A DNA stretch of 64,000 nt. Origin: Loripinus fragilis (taxonomy: Eukaryota > Mollusca > Bivalvia > Lucinida > Lucinidae). The translations under genes and the position numbers were made by a program. The DNA lies in contig OZ026530.1 in the NCBI GenBank assembly GCA_964019695.1, positions 36,628,835 to 36,692,834 of the forward strand. The letters run 5' to 3'. Under the pieces are notes generated by a model that searched no databases, had not been told where the DNA came from, and was given only the letters and a program-made list of their open reading frames with translations. Below, piece by piece: positions 34,701-46,700 of the stretch. Every line of letters begins with the position of its first letter. The stretch's first letter is position 1.

Positions 34701-37700
34701 TAATTTTTGACTGACTAACACGTTCATGAAATGAACTGGTTATAAACACTCAGCAGTCAATATTTACATTTTCGAAGCAATCCTTTAAGGAATCTTTAGA
34801 GATTTGCAAACGTTCATAGCCTCATTTACGACACAAAATTTGATTGACAGCTGCCAAGCTCACCTGCTCGTGCAATTCGCTTCAAATATAGATATCACTC
34901 CCAGATGTGACACTGGTGTTGTGATTGACAGCGAGCCACACCTGATTTACTCATGCAAAACAAGCTTTTTTTATTTCTCCATTGGCTGTCCGTGTCAACA
35001 CTGGCTGTTCCGCTTTTCCGTTTTGCACTCCAACAAAATCGGTTATACGAATAAAGTGTAGATACAAAATTGTTTTATCTCCTAAATTATAAATACTTTC
35101 TATAAATTAGTTATTTATAAAAAAAATGTAAATATAAGCAAGAAATTCAATTTTTGGAAGGTTCATGAAATCATGAATACTTCGGGTCTCTTGCAAAGTT
35201 AACGAGAAGCCCTTCGGTCTTCACTTAATTTGCAAGAGACCCGAAGTATTAATGATTCCACGAACATTCCAAAAATCGAATTCATTTCTTAAATATATGT
35301 TGACATTTTAAATATTATGTCTCGACAAAATGATATTTTCTTCTGATTTAAGCGTCAAAACAGCTTCAGTCTTTTCTTAGAGTTTTGATATGCAAAAACC
35401 GTTACAAAGAGCTTTGCGCATTAAGATGCTTACATGTATCTGCCCCCCCCCCCCCCCTCCCTGAAGCCAAAAAAGGAAAGTTACTTTTCACAAATTTTTT
35501 CTGGTTGGTTTATTAAAAGAAAGTCTAGTATATATTTCAAGCTTAAATCGTTAATATGGTTACAGAAAATATATAGCAAAAGAGGCTTTAAATAGAGCAA
35601 TTGCCATTTTGGACATAATGCTAAGCTACGGGTGAACGATTAAAAAAAGCAATCAGCCCAAAAAATGACAAACCTTACAACTTTTTAAAATATGGTCTGT
35701 GCCCGGAAAATTCCTGTCATCTGCTTACCTATATTTTGAATTGGCTTTTGTTCTGCGTTAATGTTTCTGTCAAAGGTCTCAAACTTGTTCCAAAATGGTC
35801 ACATTCCGATTTTCAGCCTATTTTGGCGGCCATCTTGGTCTATCTTAGCAACTGAGCAAAAATAGAAGTCAAATTAATTTCTGACTGTAACACTTTGGCT
35901 ATTGTTATAATAAAGCAGCGAAAAGAAATTGGTGAAAGTTACATTTTACTGCTTGAGTACATGTGCCCTTGGACTTTGACGCTAAAGTCAAATTACTGAT
36001 CTAAAACCTTCACCAAAAGCAATTATTGTGCCGAATACAAATGTATGAACACCCTCGGTCAAATAAGCGCGGGTTGGCCTATTTTAAGTTTTTGTGACCT
36101 TGACCTTCGACTCCAGTGTCATATCGTTGATCTTAAAATGTGTTGTAATCAACACACGCTTAGAATTCATTTTGACACCAATAAATATTATTGGACAACA
36201 GATTATATGACTCATAACATAGCAAAATAGGAGCTAGTCTAATTTGCTTATTAGGCTTGTTCGGATATGCCCTGGCGATGCCAATAATATAATACAAACT
36301 ACTCAGCGCATGTTTTCTCGCACACCAGATCGGGATTTCCGTTGTTTTTACTCATATCAGATAACTCTGAGGCTTGTATAGAGGGTACCAAATTTCCCAA
36401 ATACTTTGAAGTAAACAGGCAAGAATCCCTTATAAACTGACAAATATCCCGATAATTATTTTTCCTAAATATTCAATATCCCTGAAACTAACCAAAATAT
36501 TGAACACAGTATCCCATCATATCGCTGGAAGTAAAATGGACAGTATCCTATATCCCTGGAAGTAAAATGGCAAATATAATGTATCCCTAAAACCCCTCAT
36601 ACATGCCTCAATTCTATTTCAAAAACACGTACCTGCCCTCGGGAAAGATAACAAACGAACATCCGCACGTCAGTCGCACGCTGGCTGCACGTCGACTCGT
36701 GACGTCATTGTAATTTAAAAATGACGTCACTATGTCGCATCTCAGCGATTTCAGGATTTTCTGGAAGTTTTTTTTATGTTTCTCCAATTAAAAAGAGATA
36801 TTTAGTGGTGAGCAAGAAAAAAGTCATTATTCGTGTGAGGATGGGATAGAAAAATCCGTCCCTCGTGATCACCGTTTGTAATCACTCGGCATGCCTCGTG
36901 ATGCCAACCGGTGATCCTCGGAACTGATTTTCCATCCCACCCTCACACTCATGATGGATTCATATATGAGCCGCAGCATGAGGTTTCAATGTGGTATGTG
37001 CGACAATGTGGTATGTGCAACAATGTGGTATGTGCGACCAGCAAAGGCTCAAACCAGCCTGCGCATACGCGCAGTCTGATCAGAGCCTTTGCTAGTCGCT
37101 TGAATATTCTATGAGTCTTAAGCTACTGACTGAACACCATTTGGAGTTTCTTAGCCTAAAAGGAGGCTGCACAGGCTCGTCTAAGTCTACACTTGTCAAA
37201 ATGCCACATTGTTTGAAATCACATGTCACGGCTCAATTATATTTTTAATACAGAAAGGGGAGACAACTTTTAATAAAGGGCGAGTGATGAATGCAGGGTT
37301 TAAAGAGGCAATCAAGCTTGAGAACTTCGACTGCTATATTTTCCATGACGTCGACATGATACCTGAGGACGACAGAAATATGTATACATGCATCTCACGA
37401 CCTCGGCACATGTCTGTATCTGTTGATAAATTCAATTATGAGTAAGTAATCGTTCATTAATTGGGCCACATCGCGAGAAAACCTGTCTTCGGGGTTTCCG
37501 TCAAAGCGAGTTTCAAAACGGTCTCCTCAGCTACAGAGACTATCTAGAAAATTTAAATTTCACCTATAGCAAGGTTAAATATTATACTTTTCAAAATGCG
37601 AATAACAAAGGCGCTGATCAGACTGCGCGGACGCGCAGGCTGGTCTGCGCCTGTGTTGTTCGCAACCCCCGTAGACAGGTTTTCTCGCGACAAGGCCCAA

Positions 37701-40700
37701 TTTTTCAACAACTTGTGAAAAACAAATGTGTCTTGATAAATCAAAAGTACGTCAAAATAGATGACCATTAAACTGTTAAAATCCATCTTATCTCACCAAA
37801 TAGCCGTACCGTGCACTATTACCATTCATGCTTTACATGTAACCAGCACAAACCCATGTATTAAAAGGGAATGGGGTGTGTGCATTAAGGGGCTAATATT
37901 GCCCCATTTAGAGACAAAATCTGAAATTTGCTCTCATCATTTTCTTCTGATTGGTTTATTTGAAGAATAACTCAAGTGTGAAATTCTGGCATTTATTTAA
38001 ATTTTAATGGTTGCTATGGTAACAAAAATGGCAAACAAAATAGGCATAAAATAGAGAAATCGCCACTTTGGACCAAATTTAAGGCTTTTGGAGACCGATT
38101 TGTTACGAATCAGATATTAGCACAGCTAAATAACAAAAAACCTTTTAACATGTTGTGTGTCCTGATAAATCTTATCATCTGTTAAAATACATTTTGGTAT
38201 TTGTTGTGCTCTATGTTAATTGGTCTGTCAACTGTCTCAAATTTGCTCCAAAATAGCCAATTTCCTGTTCTCAGCCTGTTTTGGCGGCCATTTTTGTTAC
38301 CATAATAGTGGTAAAAGTCAAATTAATACCAGATATTTACATTTTGGCTATCTTTCTTACAAATTAATGTGAAGAAAATGTTGAATTATTATTAGCCGCC
38401 TAGAGGGGCCAAAATATCCTCTTAACGCATGTACCTCTTTCCCTCACTGTTGATGCACAGTTTTTTGACATTACGTATATGCATTCTCCTTTTTACAGAG
38501 CTGATACCTAGCCCTCACCATATGCAATAGGATCTTCTCGGCTAATTATATAAATGTAAAAGTGTAAGAAAATGCTTTGTCTGCGCATGTCACATACATA
38601 GCTGAAAGAAGTCATTAATGGTTGTATCTCAATACAAATCGTGACAAACGTATATCGCATCTATAATGTCACTGTAAAGGCGACACGTTTAATTTTCATA
38701 TCTGGGCGTGGCTCGGCTAATCCACCTAGTACTCAAGAATGGAATTCAAGTTCTTCATGCCAGGATCCCCTGCCCCACCCCCACCCTGTAAAATCACAAA
38801 GATGTAGGGTTTCTTAGCAATACTTGTCCGGATCCAACTAAAAATCATTTAACTACCTAAGCCAGCATTCAATGTTGTCGTCACGTTTATCATAAACGTT
38901 GGTAGAAATAATATCACTAGAAATTGATAAATGCAAGTCTAAAACGCGGCTTTGATATCAGAGGAATTGTCTTTATTGAGTTGTCCCAGAGCTCTGAAGG
39001 GTATATTTGACTTACCATATTGTCAAAATAACATTATTAATGTTTAAAATATCGTCCAAATATCTGGATGTAGTGTTAAAAGCATCAATAATATCAGCCT
39101 GCTTATCATCGTAAAGAGACATCATAAAGTCCCTCTCATAACAAACCAGGAATAAAACGGCAACCAGGGGAGCACAATTAGTGCCCATAGGAATCCCAAC
39201 TACTTGTCTATGCAGTATGATGCCAAATCGAATAAAAATGTTGTCCAACAAAAAGGTCAGCGCATCACATATATTTTGACAAGACCATGCATGATAATTT
39301 TTAGGTTTTTACGAAGTAAAAAATAAATTACTGTTGTTACATGCAAGGTAAGGAGAGTCTTCTCTTTTGAAGGTCCTTTCAATAAGATCAATACGTTTAT
39401 CTTTCATCTAATTATGAGGTAAAGTAGTGTAAAGAGTGGAAAATCATAAGTGGACAAACTGGTCGCATTGCAATCTCTAGCTTTAAGTTTATCTAAAATT
39501 TCACCTGAATTTTTAATAGACCAAATGAGATTTTTACCTGATTTCTCGTTATACCTTTTCACAGTACTTGATAACATGTTCTAACAGCTGTAAGACATGA
39601 GGTTAACGATTTAGAAAAATCTGTTGACGTACTAGAACTAGAATTAGCAATAACTCTAGCAATTAGCAATGAAGTCTCCTCCCGTCTGTTACTTTCTCAT
39701 ATGTAGAATTTTCCCATAGAGAAAAGTGTGTTATATATAGAGAGGATCTTACATGAGTGCTCATGTTTTATTGAATTAGTTAACGAGTTGAGCATGTTGA
39801 GGAAAAGCCTCGCATTTTATCGCTTTTTCGCAACTAGTTTAATAAAGGACCTCGGACAGTCTTAATGAAGTACCAATTTAAAAAACATAGGTTGAAAACT
39901 CTGTTTTTGCTATTCAACATATAGAAAATAGAAAACGTTTTATTGAGGTGATTTCCCCCCTCGTGGCCAAACTAATCCTTTTGCATACAGTTGTAGTTTT
40001 ACATTTCACACACCATATAAAAAAGGCATGAATGGTCACGGGGGGAGGGGGGGGGAGAAACGCTGTCGAAATGCTCAAAAACACTTTATTCTAAAAACTT
40101 ATTAGAACCTTATTTTGTAAAATAACATGTGGGTAAATATCAATTTGCAATGGCATGTATCTGGGCTTTAGTTATGAGTGTTTACAAAGTAATTAATTGC
40201 CTCATTTCTCAATCAAAACATATGTTTTGGGTACTCAAAAGAACCTTCTCCATGAGACGGTTCTTTAAAGCACCGAATTATAGGTTAAATCTGATGTGTA
40301 AAAACATATTATCGATTTTACGCTCAAAAACTGTGTTTATCTAGACTTTGATTTATACAGTATGCAGATATGATAACCTCAGTGCACAAGTCAAACTGGT
40401 TGACTTGGAACATTACAGGTAATAGTCAAAAGTAATTGACAGCACACTTCTTTAGATGAAATCATGAAATCTTCTCAACCCAAATTTAATGCAAACGCAT
40501 CACTTTCCTCTCAAGTTTTATGCCGCAAATATAATATTTACATGTATTTAGGTGTATACTCGACGAAACTTTGACTTTCTGTGAAATAAAATTGGGTCGC
40601 AAAAATACCCCGACCCCATAAACCCTAGAGTACCAGCAAAATTATGCAATATTTTCAAAATATTTTTATTTTGCTAGGTGCACTAGATGTAAGGGTTTGA

Positions 40701-43700
40701 TTTAAGCACAGAACTATAGTTGTCAGTTATGCATTATCTTAGCCACAGGCTGTCAAAATCAGTGCAGATTGAATAGGAAACTGTCCGAGGTCCTTCCATA
40801 ATACAAGAGCACGAATGATTTATGACATAATCATTAGCATTACTTTGAAATCGCATTTCTGCCGTTAAACGTTACATTTTTGTCATTATGTTAGCAACGT
40901 TGTTATGGACGTCATAACTTTTGCCGAAAATCTGTAAACCACTAGTGGTTTATCGATAATCGCTTGTATTGCATGGCGTTATTTCACGCCCGGACACGAC
41001 GTCATATGATAAAATATGGCATTGTGTGAACCTGTGGAGAAGGGTGATTTTACCGGTTTATTAGATCGCTCTTTGTTCTGTAAACCTGTCTGTCCATTGA
41101 TTCTGAAAAAAAAAAACAGATGTAAACATGCAAGGACTTACAAATGAAAAACAAATGAAGCAAATGCACTAAAGTCCATGACTCCAACCCACTCCATGTT
41201 TTACCATATGTCATTTCAAAGCGAAAGTTCAATGTATTTGTACATTAGTTGTTATCAATCGAAAGTGAGTAAATATTTCATGCCGAGGTGGCGATGATGC
41301 GGGGGACAATACGGACAAGTAATTTTCACAGAAAGAGTGACCTCATGCTGCGCGGACTTGATTTAGCAATTTTTAGAGTACTCGGCGTACGCCAGAACAG
41401 CCACATAAACAAGTAAAACTGGGCACTTTGGAGTACTCTGGAATAAATCAAGCGATACAAAATATTTCCGCATTGCAGGCAATGGTCCACCATCTTTTTT
41501 GGAACAGGTCACGTGACTGTTCTGTCTGCACCACCTCGAAAGACTGAGTACTCCGGCGTACGCCAGCACAGATGTTCCAGCGCACTTGATTTCTGTTCTG
41601 CCCGTTCGGAGTGGAAGGAGTAAAGAGAACAGCTAAATCAAGTCTGCCCCTGGTGTTACCTTATAGATGTCAAAGTTAGTCATTTACAAGAAAGATGACA
41701 AAAGCGTATACATGTGTGTGCATTTATATATGAATAGTGGTATGCGGCGCCATCTCATTCTCTTCTATATACACCTATACAAATACATGTACCTTGCGAC
41801 AGATTGCATGGTTACATTTGTAGCATGCTCGAATCAATTGATTTCAACGTTGTATTTTCTTTCAACAATATTGCACCAGCTTGTGGACTGACTTGTGTGT
41901 GAAAAGGGCATTTCCCATTTTCTTAGCCGGCATATCACTTGTGATCACAATAATATGGGGCTAATATTAAAATCTGAAAGTAGAGAATGGGGCTAAATGA
42001 AAAGGTATTGAGCGGGCCAAATTTACCTGTACATTTATAAGTGCTTCACACCTATTATAATGAATGACACACAGGTAAATGCTCAGCTTACTGAGCATGT
42101 AAGTTTTTTCATTCTTTATGTTTTGTTATATTGAGTAATGATTTTACAGATTTTGGATATTTAACAATTTATCAGTTTTATTGATTCCATACAGTAATGT
42201 GAAGGATACGCTGCATAGATGTATGCAGTACTTATTGAACATACATGCATAGCTAGGACTGGCTTATCATGATAGCAATTTCATGTTTCATCGAATTCAA
42301 ACTCAGAATTTGCCTACTTAATTCTTTGTGCTTATTTTACTTTGTTTGATCTTAGTTGTATATAACAGAGCAGAACATTTTAGCAGTATTGCGTTTTTCT
42401 GCTTAAAAATACAGGTAAAATACAGGATAAGCCCAACTGACTTCTATTAAAAACACAGGTAAATTAGCCCCTTTCATACATTTTTCCTAGCCCCATCGTA
42501 TCTTTATTTTAGCCTCATCGTCTTGCCAATTAGCCCCATTGCGTATCGCCTCCAAGCACCGTCTATATGCTGTATATCATCTTTATTTAACTGGTATCAT
42601 AACTTGACGTTTACCGGGCCGCGTAGCGCAGTCTGGCTACAGATGCGTGTTAAACTGCAGATCCAGGGGTCACGAGTTCGATCCTGGCTCAGTCCCATAT
42701 TTTCGTGGAAATTGATCATGAAATAAGTTCTACGGTAATTCTCCTCCCTTCCGCTCAATCATTAAAGAAGGGTTGTTGGCAGTTACAAGTGGAAGTATGT
42801 GCACGAAGTACATTTTGTACTGGTTAATGCTTGATTAAGTTTGCCCAGGAAAAGTGTGGTTAGGTGAAATGAACGTCCCACCATGACCATAGCTGTTGAT
42901 GGGGTCGTAAAGCAACAAAACAAGTAAATTGACGTTAAGAACGTGGCTTGTCAGCTGTGGTGTTTGCTATTGCTCCAGGTTGCCCTACTTCTGCCTGGTG
43001 GGAGGGGTACTCAGTTTCCGAAGAGAACATTTCCAGAAAGTGAACGGATATTCAAACATGTACTGGGGTTGGGGTGCAGAGGACGATGACATGTACAAAA
43101 GGTAAGTGAATTAACCAAATGTAGATTAGATTAATATATAGAGTCCATTTTCAATGATAGGTATGTTGGGCCGTATATGTTTCATTGTACCAAATAGTGG
43201 AGATCCCAATTAGATACCGCTTGGTCTGGATACGCACTTTTTGGCTATTCAAGAACCTCATATAAACTGGATATTATTGATACGCCTCACAAATCGCTCA
43301 TGGGTTACATGTATTGAATTTATTTAACGTGTAGGTGACATAAACTAAGAGGCTTGCTGGGCATTTACATGTAATTGCCTTTTCTCGGCGAATTTAATAG
43401 AGTCAATAGTACAGGAACTGTCATGTTAGGTTCTATTGATCACATGAAACTAAACTCCGTTCAGAAATTGTGTGGCACCGGTTTTTCGCAGTTCCCGCTT
43501 TTATGCGTCGTTTTAGGTCCTACATCGCTGTGAGAAAGATATTCTTGAAGACCTCCCCTAATTTCTCCAGCAGGTTCCGTGGCAGTGCATGCATCTGACA
43601 AAGCCCTGATATCTTGGAAAAAATCGGAAAATTCAGAAATGCGCCCACAGACTAAGTCCAGTTGACGATGATTGTCACATAAAATACATCAATATTCATC

Positions 43701-46700
43701 GATATGCTTCACGTCTCGTGGATCTATTTTTAAATTTACTTAATTGCAACACACCCTTTACTCGAATATTTAATTTTTTTTATTCTACAAAAATATCCTA
43801 AAGTTGTACCTATTACACGTGAAAGTAGGGATCGGCAGGGATTGGAAAGGATGATGCGTCCTTCCAAGACAATGGTCAAGCAAGCTCATATTATTAACCC
43901 ACGTTGTGGCGTGCAGATATTTTCAACAGCGCATGGATGTCGAAAGTACGGCGTTAAGTGTGGCATTTGGACAGGGATGCGCTTAACTTCATTGACCATT
44001 ACAAATTCAGAAATTTTCACGAAATTATGGCTATTCAGTAAAGGTATTACCTTGGTAGCATGCTATATTAATTTATAGTTGAAATGTGACATTTCTACCA
44101 CCATTTATAATCACTTGGTTTAATTGACAACACAACTTTAATTATGTTTCATGATTTTATACCCAATCTTTTCCAATAATATCGGACAACGAACAATTTT
44201 CGAATAGGTAGGTACATGTACAACGTCGAAATAAGTTTAATTTTTACATTAACTTTAATAGCAGCTGAATTGCCATTGATCCTGGTGTGCCTTTTAACTG
44301 CTTCAAAGCTATATTTTGTTTTAATTGTTTTGATCCGCAAAATAACTACAGCAAGAATAGGTAGAAATCTTTAATATTTATGCTGAAGAAATGTTAGCAT
44401 CAAGTTGTAATAGTAGGAAATGTTATTTTTCACAAACGTGGGCGCGTAAAGCGCCAGATCCGTGTTTTATTTTCCAGATACACGGTGTGTAGTCACGCTT
44501 TATAATCACCCACGAATTTCTCGCCAATTGGAATAACCACTCCCAAATATTATAATGAAAATATTGTCATTTCCATATGCGTTCATGGAGGGCGTTTCAA
44601 ACGTTTCAAAATGTCTTATTCTGCTGGCGTATTTATCAATTTCTTGATTTTTCCCAAGATATCAGGGCTTTGTCAGAAGCTCGCACAGGCACAGAACCTT
44701 CTGGAGAAATTAGGGGAGGCCTACACGAGTAACTTTCTCTAAGCGATGTAGGACCTAAAACGGCGTATAAAAGCAGGAACTGCGAAAAACCGGTGCCACA
44801 CAATTTATGAACGGAGTTAAAATGACGTTGAATTAGCGTTTTAAGAGTGAATACGCTACAATTTGGTTACATATACTCGACTTTGAACGGCCGTCATTAG
44901 AAAACATTAAAAATTATACGAGCACTTGTGGTTTATCGACTTTATTCATGCATTAACATTTGCCAGGTCCCGAGGAAGCTGTTTGAGTGCGAGGCCAAAA
45001 GGACAAGTGCTCAAATATCTCCGTAGGGACTTGACAAGTGTTAATGCAATAAAATAAACATTTGTGATCGTTATTCTTGCATATTTAACCTTATTCCAAC
45101 CAAATTCGTTCTGAAACGCTGTTAAAGCATTGAGGGTCACTGATGAAGCATAATTGGCCGAAACTAGCTAGTCTGGCCCAGGAAACATGCACACTCTAGT
45201 TTCAGTTCTTTGGTGCAGTCTTTGCTTCCAAAGGATACCCTTTTGAGAACATATTTGACTATACTATAGCTGGTGACTGGGACTGTGTGGCGGCGGTAGA
45301 ACGTCTCCCTGCCCTTCACTATAGTGTAGATTTTATTTTCTTGTCCTTTGGAATCATGGGTTTCATTGCGGAACTTTGAAACTATTAGAGGGTCACTGAT
45401 GAAGCCTAATTGGCAGAAACTAGCTAGTCTGGCCCAGGAAACATTCACACTCTAGTTTCAGTTCTTTGGTGCAGTCTTTGCTTCCAAAGGACACCCTTTT
45501 GAGAACATATTTGAAATCACATTTCTTACACTGGATTTCTCTAAAGGAAATGGCATCAGCTGTAAACTGTCGAACGCCCTAACGTCGCCACAACGTCAGA
45601 GCCATACGCAACGCTTTCGCTAAAAAAAGCATCGTCGAAATGTCAACCTGGTCCACAATGCTTTCTGTATATATAACGACATGTAAATAGCTTAGCGCTC
45701 ATTTTAAGTATTTTCAAGTTTAAATACATGTTCAAACAGCACGTGAATCACCTGATTTGAACATGACTTTTCGTTCATTTAAAAAATCTGTTAAATAGCA
45801 ACATTAATACGATTATATATCTATGCAAGAATATCGTTTCCTCATCGACAGATTAAACATATATTGTACAGGTTAAAACATGTGGGCCTAGGTCTGAGCC
45901 GACCATCTACCCTTGTTGGAAGATACAAGATGATTCGTCACGATCAGCGAGAAGAATTACCATCAAATTGGAGGTTAGCATCTATGCTCTTTTCATGTAC
46001 ATGTACATTTGGGCCGCGACACGAAACCCCCTGTCCTCAGGGTTTTCGAGGAACAATAAAGGCGTGGAAGCGAAGGATGGTCTGCGCCTTTATTGTTTGT
46101 AAACCACTGAAGACAGGTTTTCTCACGGTGAGGCCCATTTAATATATAACTTTTTTTCTAACAAATGTTCAAAATAAGCTATAAAATCCACCAATGTCCT
46201 GTGTTAGTGATCTGTCGATGTATTTCCTCGGCTGGCGAGCTGCTGTAATACATATTCATACACCACTTGGCTTGTTTTAATTTTGAATTTTAGCATATCA
46301 AATGACAAAATTTCACAATTTAAAAATATGAACCAACAACAACAAGATAATCGTCACCTTAACAGGCAGCAGCCTAGGCTAACATGATTTTTACAGGCAA
46401 AAGTTTGATCAGGAAATACTACAATTACACACTACAGACTAACCAACCGCAACGCGAGATAGAGTCACGTAACACTAAGAGTCAAAAGACATAAAGAAGA
46501 CAATGAACATTAAGTCAAGACGAGTGCAAACCTAGACAGGTCACTAGTTATACAAAACAGATCAAGACCGAATCAGCACAAACATTGGGAGGGGCAACAA
46601 TAACTGAACATCTGCCACAGAACCGGTAGCAGCCCAAGCCATCGGGGGTGGGGGCTGAACTGCATTTTACAGGCCCTATTTAACTTGCATAGAGGCTTCT

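Larger units (their letters stand above)
45132..45514 (+). mobile_element. Retrozyme-like direct repeat with two hammerhead ribozymes
   Basis: A 127-bp segment occurs at 45132-45258 and again at 45388-45514 with about four differences, separated by about 129 bp of single-copy sequence. Each copy carries a hammerhead ribozyme near its start, exactly 256 bp apart, so self-cleavage at both GUC sites would release a 256-nt RNA (45174-45429). There is no open frame. The layout matches retrozymes and the pseudo-LTRs of Penelope-like elements, both known to carry type I hammerheads. It is sense-oriented inside intron 4, starting 740 bp and ending 358 bp before exon 5. Confidence 0.7.

Noticed and set aside
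42612..42695. Functional tRNA-Asn gene
   Set aside because: The acceptor and anticodon stems are imperfect and the sequence runs straight into a SINE body with an A-rich tail.
45864..46142. 92-codon frame starting upstream of exon 5 as a separate gene
   Set aside because: Its ATG lies in the intron before the acceptor and its second half is family B MITE. Only 45872-45973 is exon.
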